64,000 nt of DNA from an uncultured beta proteobacterium (GCA_903830985.1 CAIKVZ010000225.1:1-64000); one strand, 5' to 3'; counted from the first letter of the stretch, positions 42,973 through 54,164 are shown. Numbers and translations: made by a program. The notes: generated by a model from the sequence alone, not told the origin.

Positions 42973-45456
42973 TCAGGCCAACTCCAGCACCACGCCCTTT
43001 GTGTGCATGACAAAGGGATCGTTCACCTGGCGCCACTGTGAAAACTCCGCTGCGGGCATGGCCTTGGCCACAAACCAGCCCTGGATGTAGTCGCAGCCAA
43101 GGGATTGCAGCAAGGCCCATTCCTGCGCAGTCTCGGCGCCTTCACCGACCACGCGCAAGCCCATGCGGTGCCCCAGGGCGATGATGGAGTCGAGCAACTC
43201 GGCGCCCTCGCTGCCGGCCTTGACATGACGCACAAAGGAACGGTCAATCTTCAATTCTGTCATGGGCATTTTTTGCAGATAAGACAGCGAGGAGTAGCCG
43301 GTGCCAAAGTCGTCAATCGCGAGCGAAAAACCGGCATCGCGCAGTGCATGCAGCACAAGCAGCGAGGTCTGCGGGTCGTCCATCGTGGCGCTCTCCGTCA
43401 CTTCCATGCGCAGGTCGCCGGGCTGGGCGCCCTGCTCCCGCACCAGCGCCAGCACCCGCTCCACGAAGTTCGGTTCGCGCAAGTCATTGGTGGAAATATT
43501 CACCGACAACACCAGAGGCCGTCCTTCCTGGCGATAGCGCGTCGTGAGAACCGCACCCTCGCGAATCACCCACAGCGTCAACGCGCCGATCTTGCCGGTT
43601 TGCTCGGCAAAGGGAATGAAGTCGTTGGGCTGAACCATGCCTCGGACCGGATGCTGCCAACGCACGAGTCCTTCGGCGCCGGTGATACGGCCGTCCGACA
43701 ACTGCACCTTGGGCTGCAGGAACAGGCGCAATTCGTTTTCTTCGATGGCCCGGTTCAACTCCGACAACAGGCTCAGACTTTCCGGGCGGGTCGTGTCCAT
43801 GGCTCGCTCATAGGCCAGCCAACTCACCTTGCTGGTCTTGGCCACGCCCAGCGCAATATCGGCGTCCCGCAACAGCGTGGACATGGATTCACCCTGGTTG
43901 CGTGCCAGGCCAATGCTCAGCGACACGTCCAGTTTTTGCCCCAGCACCACCACGGGCGCAGAGAAGGCGGCGTCAATGCGCTGGCGCACCTGCGCCAGTT
44001 GGTCGGCGTGTGTCAGCAACAGGCAGAACTGGCTGGTCTGCACCCGCGCCACGAACCCCTCTCCAAGGGCCGCGAGCCGCTGCCCCACTTTCAAGATCAC
44101 CGCGTCCCCGACCTGAAACCCCAGTACCTCATTGATGGCCTTCAAACGATCGATATTGATGGCCAGCAGCATGGCGTCCGGATGGGCTTGCACCATGGTC
44201 TGACCCACGCGCAAAAAATGGTCCCGGTTGGCCAGGTTGGTGAGTTGGTCCTGCTGAGCCAGCCGCATGGCATCGCGTTGCACGCTCTGCGCCCGGGACG
44301 CGATGGCGCTGAAAAACATGACCGGCAGCAGCAGATAGGAGGTGTAGCGCAGCGAAGAGCCCAGCAAGGCCTTGACGGATGCGGCCAGCCCGGGTGCCAG
44401 CGCCACGAACCAGTCCGAGATCTGAACCTCGAACAGGACCAGCGGCGCGATGCCCACGGCGATCAGAATGGCGGCCTTGTCGCCGCGACGCCAGGCCTGA
44501 AAGCCGCCCCAAAAAACAAATAACTGCAGCGCCGCCGCCGCGTCGTAAACATGGTCGGCGAATGACTCGAACAGTTCAGCGGAAAGCTTGACACCCAGCA
44601 GCATCAGAATTTGCCAGGCGGCCAGCGCGCCATTAAGGCAAAAGACGAGCTTGATGGCACGCGCCACCCAGGGCGTGTGCAGGGCCAGGCGCCCCACTCG
44701 CAAGGACAGCCAGGCCAGGAACAGTCCGGACAAGGGGTAGGCCAGCGACAGCAGTTCCGAGGAACTGGTCAGTCCAAGCGCTGCCAACTCGCTCCGGTCA
44801 GAAAACAGGGTCAGCGAAAATACCAGTGCGAAGCAGCTGAACAGCGCGTAATCCCGGTTGCGTTGAACGACGAAGAACAGCGCGGAAAAGACCGCCGCAC
44901 TGAACAGCAGCCAACCGGTCGCAGCATCCTGCAACTGGTGCTTTTGCTTCGTGACGATGGCTTCACCGTCAACCTGTTCGATCCTGTGCCTGACCGTGGA
45001 AAAATGATTCAGCGACTCTACTCTGACGTAGAGCACAGGCGGCGAGTCGGCCTGCAGTTGGACATGGATCCAACCCTTGTCGACAATGGTGCGGAAGCGC
45101 TCGCCACTGACGGTGGATTTGGCAAGCAGCTCACCGGTTGGGGCGTACAGCGCAAAGTTGGAGCCCCAGGAGTTTTCGATGCGCAAAAACTGGTTGCTCG
45201 TTGCACCCGATATATCTGCCACCGCAGGCCGTGTGGCTCGCAGCCAGCAGGTCTGGTGGATGGGAATCTTCACGACGAAGCCTTTGACCGGCTCCCAGTG
45301 CACGTCGGTCAAACGGCCATCGACAAACAATGCGTCACGGTTGCAAAGCGATTCAAGCGCCAGAAGCTGAGCCTGCGCCTGGCTGGCGATGAGCAACGCC
45401 AGCAACAAGGCAGACCACCGAAGTATCCTCCGCATCACCCGTTGCAGCGGCGCCAT
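42973..45456 (-). CDS. 7TM sensor with degenerate GGDEF and EAL domain
   Basis: An 827-residue protein. Signal peptide (WSALLLALLIASQAQA), a periplasmic beta-rich region resembling 7TMR-DISMED2 (~30-175), seven transmembrane helices (~180-390), GGDEF-like (~410-550) and EAL (~575-815) domains. The GGDEF signature is replaced by VQTSQF, so it should not make c-di-GMP. The EAL motif reads EGLVRW but the other catalytic elements remain (SVNIS, MEVTES, IDDFGTG, ELKIDRSF, GEGAET, IQGW), so hydrolysis is plausible. GGGGAG stands 6-7 nt before the ATG at 45456. Confidence 0.87.
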   Translation of the reverse strand: MAPLQRVMRRILRWSALLLALLIASQAQAQLLALESLCNRDALFVDGRLTDVHWEPVKGFVVKIPIHQTCWLRATRPAVADISGATSNQFLRIENSWGSNFALYAPTGELLAKSTVSGERFRTIVDKGWIHVQLQADSPPVLYVRVESLNHFSTVRHRIEQVDGEAIVTKQKHQLQDAATGWLLFSAAVFSALFFVVQRNRDYALFSCFALVFSLTLFSDRSELAALGLTSSSELLSLAYPLSGLFLAWLSLRVGRLALHTPWVARAIKLVFCLNGALAAWQILMLLGVKLSAELFESFADHVYDAAAALQLFVFWGGFQAWRRGDKAAILIAVGIAPLVLFEVQISDWFVALAPGLAASVKALLGSSLRYTSYLLLPVMFFSAIASRAQSVQRDAMRLAQQDQLTNLANRDHFLRVGQTMVQAHPDAMLLAINIDRLKAINEVLGFQVGDAVILKVGQRLAALGEGFVARVQTSQFCLLLTHADQLAQVRQRIDAAFSAPVVVLGQKLDVSLSIGLARNQGESMSTLLRDADIALGVAKTSKVSWLAYERAMDTTRPESLSLLSELNRAIEENELRLFLQPKVQLSDGRITGAEGLVRWQHPVRGMVQPNDFIPFAEQTGKIGALTLWVIREGAVLTTRYRQEGRPLVLSVNISTNDLREPNFVERVLALVREQGAQPGDLRMEVTESATMDDPQTSLLVLHALRDAGFSLAIDDFGTGYSSLSYLQKMPMTELKIDRSFVRHVKAGSEGAELLDSIIALGHRMGLRVVGEGAETAQEWALLQSLGCDYIQGWFVAKAMPAAEFSQWRQVNDPFVMHTKGVVLELA

Positions 45457-45580
45457 TTTCAACTCCCCAGGACGATTTGCGCGGTGTCTGTGCAGGCATT
45501 CATGTCAACCGCAGATGCCGCAGTATCGCATCCCGGCCTTTCAGCCTTCAGACCCCCGGGGGGAAAAGCACCGGCCGGGC

Positions 45581-46219
<639 letters not shown>

Positions 46220-46276
46220 GATATTTATTCCTTGTATCTGAACGGTGGAGGACAGAGCTTCGGTCTGTCCCGCAAT

Positions 46277-46972
46277 TTATGAACTAAGTGTTCTTTTTTC
46301 GATGCGCTTCTCGGGATGCGCGTTCAGCACCAGGCGGTGCACATAGATGCCCGGCAGGTGCACGGCATCGGGATCGAAGGTGCCGGTCTCGACGATCTCT
46401 TCGACCTCGACCACGGTGATGCGCCCGGCCATGGCCACGGCCGGGTTGAAGTTGCGCGCCGTGCGGCGAAAGATCAGGTTGCCGCTCTTGTCGGCCTTCC
46501 AGGCCTTGACCAGCGACACCTCGGGAATGAGGGCCAGTTCCATGACGTGCATGTGGCCGTTGAACTCGCGCGTTTCCTTGCCCTCGGCCACCAGCGTGCC
46601 GTAACCGGTGCGCGTAAAGAAAGCCGGGATGCCGGCGCCGCCGGCGCGCAGCTTCTCGGCCAGCGTGCCCTGGGGCGTGAATTCCAGCTCGAGTTCACCG
46701 GCCAGGAACTGGCGCTCGAACTCCTTGTTTTCGCCCACATAGCTGGAAATCATGCGCTTGATCTGGCGCGTTTCCAGCAACTTGCCCAGACCGAAACCGT
46801 CGACCCCGGCGTTGTTGGAAATCACCGTGAGGTCTTTCACCGCGCTGTCGCGCAGCGCGTCGATCAGCGCCTCGGGAATGCCGCACAGGCCAAAACCACC
46901 GACCGCGAGCAACTGGCCGTCGCGCACGATGCCTTGCAGCGCCGCATCGGCACTGGGATAAATCTTGTTCAC
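46277..46972 (-). CDS. 3-oxoacid CoA-transferase, subunit A
   Basis: A 231-residue alpha subunit with [65 protein letters not shown] and [19 protein letters not shown], all standard for ScoA/AtoD/PcaI. I chose the GTG at 46972 because AAGGAG stands about 8 nt upstream; the upstream TTG at 46993 overlaps that site and cannot be the start. It is divergent from a PAS-LuxR regulator and probably controlled by it. Confidence 0.9.
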   Translation of the reverse strand: MNKIYPSADAALQGIVRDGQLLAVGGFGLCGIPEALIDALRDSAVKDLTVISNNAGVDGFGLGKLLETRQIKRMISSYVGENKEFERQFLAGELELEFTPQGTLAEKLRAGGAGIPAFFTRTGYGTLVAEGKETREFNGHMHVMELALIPEVSLVKAWKADKSGNLIFRRTARNFNPAVAMAGRITVVEVEEIVETGTFDPDAVHLPGIYVHRLVLNAHPEKRIEKRTLSS

Positions 46973-47008
46973 GCAGCTTTCTCCTTGCAACAAATAAGAC
47001 GCTACGAT

Positions 47009-47030
47009 ACTACCTATTCAAGTACGTAGT
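47009..47030. promoter_or_regulatory. palindromic candidate operator between CoA-transferase and regulator
   Basis: An imperfect palindrome with outer arms ACTAC/GTAGT and inner TA/TA pairs (16 of 24 symmetric positions over 47008-47031) sits in the middle of the 78-bp divergent gap. It overlaps where both promoters should lie. It is the likely target of the adjacent PAS-LuxR protein. Confidence 0.45.
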
Positions 47031-47050
47031 TTCTGTTAAGTAAAAACCCT

Positions 47051-47605
47051 ATGGATATCGACTACCGCCTCGCCTTTGACCTCGCCCCTGTGGGGCTGGT
47101 GCTGTCGCGCAACCGCACCATGGTGGACTGCAACCAGCGCGTGTGCGAGATGTTCGGCGCCGCGCGCGAGCAAATGGTCGGGCAATCGTTTCAGATCCTC
47201 TACCCCAGCGCCGACGAGTACGAACGCACGGGCGCGCGCATCGTGCCGGTGATGAACCGCCACGGCAGCTACGCCGACGACCGCATCATGAAGCGCGTCG
47301 CCGGTCGCTTCCAGGGCGAGGCTTTCTGGTGCCATGTGACTGGACGCACCATGAACCGCGAGTCTCCGCACGAGAGCGGCATCTGGAGCTTCGAGGACCT
47401 GTCACTGCACCGCCCGGTGAAGGCCGAACTGACGGCGCGCGAACGCGAGGTCGCCGCCAGCCTGCTCAGCGGTTTGACCTCCAAGGAAATCGGCAAGCTG
47501 CTGTCCATCAGCCACCGCACGGTGGAGATCTACCGGGCGCGACTGATGCGCAAGTACAAGGCGTCAACCACCGCCGATCTGGTGCACAAGCTGATGGCTG
47601 GTTAG
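47051..47605 (+). CDS. PAS-LuxR family transcriptional regulator
   Basis: A 184-residue regulator. An N-terminal PAS domain (DLAPVGLVLSRNRTMVDCNQRVCEMFGAAREQMVGQSFQILYP) precedes a LuxR/GerE helix-turn-helix (LTAREREVAASLLSGLTSKEIGKLLSISHRTVEIYRARLMRKY). There is no receiver or autoinducer domain, so the PAS domain probably senses a metabolite. It diverges from the CoA-transferase genes and probably regulates them. Confidence 0.87.
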   Translation: MDIDYRLAFDLAPVGLVLSRNRTMVDCNQRVCEMFGAAREQMVGQSFQILYPSADEYERTGARIVPVMNRHGSYADDRIMKRVAGRFQGEAFWCHVTGRTMNRESPHESGIWSFEDLSLHRPVKAELTAREREVAASLLSGLTSKEIGKLLSISHRTVEIYRARLMRKYKASTTADLVHKLMAG

Positions 47606-48363
47606 CTTTTCTGGTGACCCAAGCCTAGGTAGGCCTCGATCACGCGCGGATCGGCGGCCAGTTCGGCGCTGGCACCGTGCAGTGACACCTCGCCGGTTTC
47701 CAGCACATAGCCGTAATCCGCGATCTGCAGCGCAGCGCGAGCGTTCTGCTCGACCAGCAGGATGGCGACGCCGCTTTTTTTCAGTTCGACGATGATGCGG
47801 AAAATTTCCTTGATGATCATGGGCGCCAGTCCCAGACTGGGTTCGTCGAGCATCAGCAGCTTGGGTTTGGCCATCAGGGCACGACCCATGGCCAGCATCT
47901 GGCGTTCGCCGCCGGACAGCGTACCGGCCAGCTGGATGCGCCGCTCCACCAGGCGCGGGAACAGATCGAACACCTCGTCCATGGTTTCCATCTGGTCACG
48001 ATGACCGGTGCGGTAGCGGTCGAAGGCACCGAGCAGCAGGTTGTCCTCAACGCTCATCTCGGCAAACAACTCGCGCTTCTCGGGCACCAGCGTCATGCCC
48101 TGGCGCACCAGGGTTTCGACCTCGCGTTTACACCGCTGGGCCTGACCCATGTAGACGATCTCGCCCTGGGCCGGCAGCAGACCCATGAGCGCCGCCAGCA
48201 GCGTCGTCTTGCCCGCGCCGTTGGGGCCGATCACGGTGACGATTTCACCGCGCCGGATATTCAGGCTGACCTGGTGCAGCGCTTCGACCTTGCCGTAGGC
48301 GACGCGCAGGTTCTTCACCTCAAGGATGAGTTCGTGGTCGTGCAGATGCGCGTGTTGGTTCAT
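47602..48363 (-). CDS. livF: branched-chain amino acid-type ABC transporter ATPase LivF (second system)
   Basis: A 253-residue ABC ATPase with Walker [11 protein letters not shown], signature [16 protein letters not shown], Walker [14 protein letters not shown] and the LivF ending VIEAYLGLG. It overlaps the end of the fused LivHMG gene by 4 bp. Its 3' end overlaps that of the PAS-LuxR gene by 4 bp on the opposite strand. Together with the fused protein and the upstream binding protein it forms a second HAAT-family importer. Confidence 0.92.
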   Translation of the reverse strand: MNQHAHLHDHELILEVKNLRVAYGKVEALHQVSLNIRRGEIVTVIGPNGAGKTTLLAALMGLLPAQGEIVYMGQAQRCKREVETLVRQGMTLVPEKRELFAEMSVEDNLLLGAFDRYRTGHRDQMETMDEVFDLFPRLVERRIQLAGTLSGGERQMLAMGRALMAKPKLLMLDEPSLGLAPMIIKEIFRIIVELKKSGVAILLVEQNARAALQIADYGYVLETGEVSLHGASAELAADPRVIEAYLGLGHQKS

Positions 48364-51209
48364 TCCACACCTCCGAGGTAGGCGGCGATCACCTTGGGGT
48401 TGGTCTGGACTTCCTGTGGCTTGCCCTGCGCGATCTTTTCGCCGAATTCCATGACCACGACGCGATCGGCCAGACCCATGACGAAATCCATGTCGTGTTC
48501 GACCAGCAAAATGCCCATGCCCTCGGCACGCAGCTTCCTCAGCAATTCGGCCAGCGCCTGCTTCTCCTGGTAGCGCAGGCCGGCAGCAGGCTCGTCGAGC
48601 AGCAGCAGGCAGGGATCACTGGCCAGGGCACGGGCGATTTCCACGATGCGCTGCTGGCCCAATGCCAGGCTGCCAGCAGGATCAAACATGTGCTCGGCCA
48701 GACCCACACGCTCGATCTGGCGCGCCGCAACGGCGAGCAGGCGGCTTTCCTCGCTGCGGTCCAGACGCAAGGCCGCCGCGACCACGCCCTTGCTGCCGCG
48801 CAGGTGGGCGCCGATGGCCACGTTTTCGATCACCGACATCTGTCCCAGCAGGCGCACATGCTGAAAGGTGCGGCTCATGCCGCGCTGCGCGATGGCGCGG
48901 GAACCCAGTGCCACGATCGATTCGCCGAGAAAGGCGATCGTCCCCTCGCTGGCCGGGTCGACCCCGGAAATGCAGTTGAACATCGTGCTTTTGCCGGCGC
49001 CGTTCGGGCCGATCAGCGCCATCACTTCGCCAGCGCACACGCTCAACTCCATGGCGTTGTTCGCGACCAGGCCGCCGAAGCGCTTGGTGACCCCGCTGGC
49101 CTCCAGCAGGACCTTGCCCGCCATGTTGGAAGCGCGTGCTGGCAGACCTTCACCGTGCGGGACAACCCGTTGCCGGGCCCGACCGGGCAGCAGTTTGACG
49201 ATCACCGGCCACAGGCCGACGCGGGCTTTTTGCAGTACCAGCACCATGGCGATGCCGAACACAATGATCTCGAAATTGCCGCTCTGGCCAAGAATTTGCG
49301 GCAACCAGTCCTGCAGCCACTGTTTGAGCACGGTGATGAGACCGGCACCCAGCACGGCGCCCCAGACGCTGCCCATGCCACCGACAACCACCATGAACAG
49401 GTATTCGATGCCCTGCGTCAGGGCGAAGGGTGCCGGATTGACGAAGCCTTGCAGGTGGGCATAGAGCCAGCCCGAGACGCTGGCCAGCAGCGCGGCAATC
49501 AGGAAGATGACGATCTTGGTGCGCTGCGTATTCACGCCCATGGCCTCGGCCATCACCACGCCACCGCGCAGCGCGCGAATCGCCCGACCCTCGCGCGAAT
49601 CAAGCAGATTGCGCACGACGATGATGGCCAGCAAAACGACGAACCAGATCAGGTAGTACAGCTGATTGCCGCTCTTGAGCTCCCAGCCCAACAGCGACAC
49701 CGCTGGAATGCCGCTGATGCCGGTGTGGCCGCCCAGCAACTCGACATTGCCGAACAAAAAGTACAGGCTGATGCCCCAGGCGATGGTACCCAGGGGCAGG
49801 TAATGGCCGCCCATGCGCAGCGTGATGAAGCCCAGAAACAGGGCGACGGCGGCGGTGAGGGCAAAGCCGATGAACAGCGTCAGCCACGGCGACAAGCCGT
49901 AACGGGTCGTGAGGTAGGCCGTCGCGTAGGCGCCAACGCCGACAAAGGCGGCCTGCCCGAACGAGGTCAGGCCACCCACGCCGGTCAGCAGCACCAGGCC
50001 GACAGCGACGATGGCGTACAGGCCGATGTAGTTGAGCAGCGTGATGGAAAACTCGGGCAGCAGGCGCGGTGCCATCAGCAACAGCGCGACGAAGGCGGCG
50101 AGTGGCAGATGGCGCAGCCAGCGCCGGCGAGTGCGTTCGGGCAGCGAGTCGGGGTTGACCTCGTCGGTGTGCTCGTCATCGTCCTCGACATGGCGCGTCG
50201 TCAGCGAGCGCCACAGCAGCACCGGGATGATCAGCGTGAAGACGATCACTTCCTTGAAGGCGCTGGCGTAGAAGGACGAATACGACTCGAGCAGACCAAC
50301 CATGATGGCGCCGAGTGCGGCCAGCGGGTACGAGACCAGGCCGCCGATGATGGCGCCGACGAAACCCTTGAGGCCGATCAGAAAGCCGGAGTCGTAGTAG
50401 ATCGTGGTGATGGGCGCAATCAGGATGCCGGAGAAGGCACCAATGGCGGCGGCCAGCGTGAAAACCAGCTTGCCGGCCAGCACCGGCGGTATCCCCATGA
50501 GACGCGCGCCGGTGCGATTCATGGCGGTGGCGCGCAAGGCCTTGCCGTAGATGCTGCGCTCGAAGAAAAAATACAGGCCGATGATGAGCAGCGCCGAGGC
50601 CACCACGACCAGGATGGTCTGCCCTTGCAGCGGCGCGCCGGCCAACTCGAAGCTGAGGTCGGTGAAGGCAGGCGTGCGCCAGCCTTCGGCGCCGAAAAAC
50701 AGCAGGCCCAGCCCGGTCAGCGCCAGATGCACGGCGACGGCAACGATGAGCAGCACCAGCACCGGCGCGCTGGCCAGCGGCTGAAAAGCGACACGGTAAA
50801 TCATCGGTCCGAGCGGCACGACCAGCGCCATGGCGATCACCACCTGCAGCCACAGCGGCAGGTCGGCCGGAGGGACAGCAAAGAGCCCTGCCGCAGCGAG
50901 CAGCGGCAATCCGACGTTAAGGATCAGCAGTGGAGGTAGCTTGGCGAAGCTCTTTTCGCGCAGCAACTCGATGCCGTCGAGCACGGCGATGGTCGTTCCC
51001 AGACCGATCAGCAGCCAGAGCGTGCCGGGCAGTTTGCCGGCCTGCAAACTGGCCAGCGTCAGCGCGCCAAAGGCGACGAACTCGCCCTGCGGAATGAAGA
51101 TGACGCGGGTCACCGCGAACACCAGCACCAGGGCCAGGGCCAGCAGGGCGTAGATCGCCCCGTTGGTGACGCCGTCCTGCCCGAGCAGAAGAAAAATTTG
51201 AAGGTCCAT
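48360..51209 (-). CDS. fused LivH-LivM-LivG transporter protein
   Basis: A single 949-residue reading frame containing three subunits normally made separately. Residues 1-~335 are LivH-like ([35 protein letters not shown]; coupling loop [17 protein letters not shown]). A charged linker ([13 protein letters not shown]) leads to a LivM-like part (~370-690; [38 protein letters not shown]). From residue 696 it is LivG-like, with Walker [25 protein letters not shown] and [11 protein letters not shown]. The internal Met696 (49124) could still serve as a separate livG start. The frame is continuous with no stops, so this is a true fusion unless internal initiation occurs. Confidence 0.88.
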   Translation of the reverse strand: MDLQIFLLLGQDGVTNGAIYALLALALVLVFAVTRVIFIPQGEFVAFGALTLASLQAGKLPGTLWLLIGLGTTIAVLDGIELLREKSFAKLPPLLILNVGLPLLAAAGLFAVPPADLPLWLQVVIAMALVVPLGPMIYRVAFQPLASAPVLVLLIVAVAVHLALTGLGLLFFGAEGWRTPAFTDLSFELAGAPLQGQTILVVVASALLIIGLYFFFERSIYGKALRATAMNRTGARLMGIPPVLAGKLVFTLAAAIGAFSGILIAPITTIYYDSGFLIGLKGFVGAIIGGLVSYPLAALGAIMVGLLESYSSFYASAFKEVIVFTLIIPVLLWRSLTTRHVEDDDEHTDEVNPDSLPERTRRRWLRHLPLAAFVALLLMAPRLLPEFSITLLNYIGLYAIVAVGLVLLTGVGGLTSFGQAAFVGVGAYATAYLTTRYGLSPWLTLFIGFALTAAVALFLGFITLRMGGHYLPLGTIAWGISLYFLFGNVELLGGHTGISGIPAVSLLGWELKSGNQLYYLIWFVVLLAIIVVRNLLDSREGRAIRALRGGVVMAEAMGVNTQRTKIVIFLIAALLASVSGWLYAHLQGFVNPAPFALTQGIEYLFMVVVGGMGSVWGAVLGAGLITVLKQWLQDWLPQILGQSGNFEIIVFGIAMVLVLQKARVGLWPVIVKLLPGRARQRVVPHGEGLPARASNMAGKVLLEASGVTKRFGGLVANNAMELSVCAGEVMALIGPNGAGKSTMFNCISGVDPASEGTIAFLGESIVALGSRAIAQRGMSRTFQHVRLLGQMSVIENVAIGAHLRGSKGVVAAALRLDRSEESRLLAVAARQIERVGLAEHMFDPAGSLALGQQRIVEIARALASDPCLLLLDEPAAGLRYQEKQALAELLRKLRAEGMGILLVEHDMDFVMGLADRVVVMEFGEKIAQGKPQEVQTNPKVIAAYLGGVE

Positions 51210-51310
51210 GGATTAACGATCGCAGCTGCCCTGCGGCAGGCGTGAATGGCGCCGCCCGATGCGTGGAAAACAGCTGACGGCAGCGGCAAGCCAGCGTGGC
51301 GGCGAGGCGA

Positions 51311-52450
51311 CTACTTGACCAGTTTCCAGCCGTTGTTCTCGATCGTGCCCATGACGCGGGCGCGTTGGTCAAAACCCTGGTGGTCGTTGGGCGTCATGTT
51401 GAAGATGCCGTGTGCGCCTGCCAGGTTGGTGCTGCCTTCGATCGCGTCGCGCAGCGCGCGGCGGAACTCGACGGTTCCTGGCTTGGCCTTTTTCAGGGCC
51501 AGCGGAATGGCATGACTGAGCAAAACGCCGGCATCCCAGGCGTGGCCGCCGAAGGAGCTGACGCTGCCCTTGCCATAGGCCGTTTCGTATTTGGCCACGT
51601 ATTCCAGCGCAGATTTTTTGACCGGGTTGTCGTTCGGCAGTTGATTCGCGATGACCATTGGTCCGACCGGCAGGAAAGCCCCCTCGACGTCCTTGCCACC
51701 GACGCGCAGGAAGTCGTTGTTGGCCACACCGTGCGTCTGGTACATCAGTCCCTTGTAGCCCTTTTCCTTGAGCGCCTTTTGCGGCAGCGCTGCGGGTGTG
51801 CCGGCGCCGGCGATCAGCACCGCATCAGGCTTCGCGGCGATGATCTTCAGGATCTGGCCGGTGACTGAGGTGTCGTTGCGCTGGAAGCGTTCGCTGGCAA
51901 CGATCTTGAGATTGCGGCCCTCGGCGATCTTGGCGAATTCCTTGTACCAGCCTTCGCCGTAGGCGTCGGCAAAACCGATGAAGGCGACCGTTTGCAGCTT
52001 CCTGTCGATCATGTGCTGCACGATGGCGGTCGCCATGTGGGCATCGTTCTGCGCGGTCTTGAAGACCCAGCGGCGCTTGGCGTCCATCGGCTCCACGACC
52101 ATGGCCGAGCCGGCCATGGAAATCAAGGGTGTTTCGTTGTCAACGGCAACGTCCATCATGGCCAGCGAGTTGGGCGTCGTGGTCGAGCCGATGACGACGT
52201 CGACCTTGTTCTCGCTGATCAGCTTCTTGATGTTCTTGGTGGCTGCCGTCGGGTCGGTGCCGTCGTCCAGCACGATGTAGTTCACCTTTTGCCCGGCGAT
52301 GCTGGTGGGCAGCAGGGCGATCGTGTTCTTTTCCGGGATGCCGAGCGAGGCCGCGGGGCCGGTGGCAGAAACAGAAACGCCGACATTGATGTCGGCGTTG
52401 GCGGCTAAAGAGAACGCGGCGAGGATGGCCAGGGACAATTTCTTGAGCAT
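51311..52450 (-). CDS. ABC transporter substrate-binding protein (second Liv-type system)
   Basis: A 379-residue periplasmic binding protein. The signal peptide MLKKLSLAILAAFSLAANA is followed by DINVGVSVSATGPAASLGIPEKN, typical of the branched-chain amino acid/aromatic HAAT binding group. Ligand-region segments include IGSTTTPNSLAMMDVA and TAQNDAHMATAIVQHM. It is 101 bp upstream of the fused permease-ATPase gene on the same strand. It is not closely alike to the first livK, so the ligand probably differs, perhaps aromatic or other carboxylates. Confidence 0.88.
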   Translation of the reverse strand: MLKKLSLAILAAFSLAANADINVGVSVSATGPAASLGIPEKNTIALLPTSIAGQKVNYIVLDDGTDPTAATKNIKKLISENKVDVVIGSTTTPNSLAMMDVAVDNETPLISMAGSAMVVEPMDAKRRWVFKTAQNDAHMATAIVQHMIDRKLQTVAFIGFADAYGEGWYKEFAKIAEGRNLKIVASERFQRNDTSVTGQILKIIAAKPDAVLIAGAGTPAALPQKALKEKGYKGLMYQTHGVANNDFLRVGGKDVEGAFLPVGPMVIANQLPNDNPVKKSALEYVAKYETAYGKGSVSSFGGHAWDAGVLLSHAIPLALKKAKPGTVEFRRALRDAIEGSTNLAGAHGIFNMTPNDHQGFDQRARVMGTIENNGWKLVK

Positions 52451-52614
52451 TTGTTTCTCGGTGCAGTAAAGCCGCCAAGTTTAGCAGCCTGTCGGAATTG
52501 CGACGTGGGCGCGACGGGGGGCATTCGAATGCAGCGCAGGGCACGTCGATGAAGTTTGGGCGAGGCCAAAGCGCGGCGCAGCTTCAGTTAGACTGGCCCA
52601 AAGGAGTCATCACC

Positions 52615-52773
52615 ATGGCAGGCGTATTCGGCAAAGATCCCAACATGAAGAAAAGCAACCACGCAGAGCTCGAGCGGCTCAATCTGGAGCGCAAGCGCAA
52701 GCTGGCGGAAGGCGCGATCAAGTTCAATCAAAAGAAACCTGCCGCACCGGTCAGCGAAGCAGCCCCGAAATAG
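52615..52773 (+). CDS. small conserved-looking basic protein, unknown function
   Basis: A 52-residue, highly charged protein (MAGVFGKDPNMKKSNHAELERLNLERKRKLAEGAIKFNQKK, Ala/Pro-rich tail). AAGGAG is 9 nt before the ATG, which supports real translation. I recognise no family. It has no signal peptide or membrane helix and could be nucleic-acid binding. It is divergent from the Liv binding protein and convergent with alanine dehydrogenase. Confidence 0.55.
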   Translation: MAGVFGKDPNMKKSNHAELERLNLERKRKLAEGAIKFNQKKPAAPVSEAAPK

Positions 52774-52795
52774 GGGCTGTTCAGAATACTTCAGT

Positions 52796-53911
52796 TCAAT
52801 TCAGCAGGGTCGTCGGTTCGACAAACGCGTAGCCCAGGTCGCGTGCCACGGCTTCGTAGGTGACGTGACCCTGACACACGTTCAGGCCATTGCGCAGATG
52901 GACGTTTTCCTTCAGCGCCAGTTTCCAGCCCTTGTCGGCCAGCGCCAGCGCATGGCCGATGGTGGCATTGTTCAGCGCAAAGGTCGAGGTGCGCGCCACG
53001 GCGCCGGGCATGTTGGCCACGCAGTAGTGCACCACGCCGTCCACCATGTAGACCGGCTCGGCGTGCGTCGTCGCATGCGAGGTCTCGAAGCAGCCGCCCT
53101 GGTCGATCGCCACGTCCACCACCACCGCACCCTTCTTCATGCGCGCGATGTGCGAGCGCGTCACCAGTTTGGGCGCAGCGGCGCCGGGGACCAGCACGCC
53201 GCCAATCACCAGATCGGCGTCGAGCACGGCCTCCTCAATGCTCGTCGCCGTGGAATACACGGTGCTGATGCGATTGCCAAACACCAGATCCAACTGGCGC
53301 AGCCGGTCCACGCTCTTGTCGAGCACGGTGACGCGTGCGCCCATGCCCACGGCCATCTGCAAGGCGTTCGTTCCCACGACGCCGGCGCCGATGATGGCCA
53401 CATGGCCCGGTGCCACGCCGGGAACCCCGCCCAGCAGCAGGCCGCGCCCGCCGTGCGCTTTTTCCAGGTAAGTGGCGCCGGCCTGCACCGCCATGCGACC
53501 CGCCACTTCGCTCATGGGGGCCAGCAATGGCAGACCGCCGCCGGCGCCAGTGATGGTCTCGTAAGCGATGCAGATCGCGCCCGAGGCGATCAGCGCCTTC
53601 GTCTGCTCGGGGTCCGGCGCCAGATGCAGGTAGGTGTAGAGGATCTGGCCCGGGCGCAGCATGGCGCATTCCACCGCTTGGGGTTCCTTGACCTTGACGA
53701 TCATTTCGGCGCGGGCAAAGATCTCGCTGGCCAGCGCCAGCATCTGCGCACCGGCGGCGACGTACTGCTCGTCGGTGCAGCCGATGGCCGTGCCGGCGTC
53801 GTTTTGCACCAGCACCTGATGGCCGTGCGCCGTGAGCTCGCGCACGCTGGCCGGCGTCAGACCGACGCGGTATTCATGGTTCTTGATTTCCTTGGGTACG
53901 CCGATCAGCAT
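52796..53911 (-). CDS. ald: alanine dehydrogenase
   Basis: A 371-residue NAD-dependent L-alanine dehydrogenase that interconverts alanine and pyruvate plus ammonia. It begins [26 protein letters not shown], has the substrate lysine region MIVKVKEP, the histidine in LYTYLHLAP, and the Rossmann motif [11 protein letters not shown] with an aspartate in [30 protein letters not shown] is also conserved. Length equals the family norm. A palindrome at 53971-53990 lies upstream. It is used for alanine catabolism, consistent with the amino acid importers nearby. Confidence 0.95.
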   Translation of the reverse strand: MLIGVPKEIKNHEYRVGLTPASVRELTAHGHQVLVQNDAGTAIGCTDEQYVAAGAQMLALASEIFARAEMIVKVKEPQAVECAMLRPGQILYTYLHLAPDPEQTKALIASGAICIAYETITGAGGGLPLLAPMSEVAGRMAVQAGATYLEKAHGGRGLLLGGVPGVAPGHVAIIGAGVVGTNALQMAVGMGARVTVLDKSVDRLRQLDLVFGNRISTVYSTATSIEEAVLDADLVIGGVLVPGAAAPKLVTRSHIARMKKGAVVVDVAIDQGGCFETSHATTHAEPVYMVDGVVHYCVANMPGAVARTSTFALNNATIGHALALADKGWKLALKENVHLRNGLNVCQGHVTYEAVARDLGYAFVEPTTLLN

Positions 53912-53970
53912 GCTGAGTCTCCTGGTTGTTGGTCAGACGCATTGTGCTGAAATTCCCGAAAATAAGAAGA

Positions 53971-53990
53971 TGTGTTAATTTGTTTACACA
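53971..53990. promoter_or_regulatory. TGTGT-N10-ACACA palindrome upstream of ald
   Basis: An AT-rich imperfect palindrome (14 of 20 symmetric positions, arms TGTGT/ACACA) lies 60 bp upstream of the ald start. Alanine dehydrogenase genes are often controlled by Lrp/AsnC-type proteins that bind such sites, but no such regulator is adjacent here. Confidence 0.35.
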
Positions 53991-54164
53991 AGCATTAGAA
54001 ACGCTACTTTTAAAATCTGACCGGAGAAGCGCCTAGTGCTCCGACACAGAAGTAGAGGAACAAAATGAAAGTGATGGATTCGCGCTCAGGCCTAGGCGCC
54101 AAGCGCAGACATAGCGTGCTATGGCGAGCATTGGCAACAACGGCATGGGCGCGAAGGCGCGCTT
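53991..54164. other. intergenic stretch with isolated start signal and nested inverted repeats
   Basis: AGAGGA (54054-54059) stands 5 nt before an ATG at 54065 on the plus strand, a good translation start, but the frame soon runs antisense into the YhgE gene and ends after 63 codons with no recognisable sequence. Nested inverted repeats follow: GCCAA/TTGGC enclosing CATAGC/GCTATG (54098-54135). It may be the remnant of a lost gene or a terminator for the leftward YhgE gene. Confidence 0.35.

Noticed and set aside
48495-50939. A very long open frame on the plus strand (over 800 codons)
   Set aside because: It is antisense to the fused LivHMG gene, has biased composition rich in Gln, Asp, His and Arg, and shows no motif. 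It is a GC-driven shadow.
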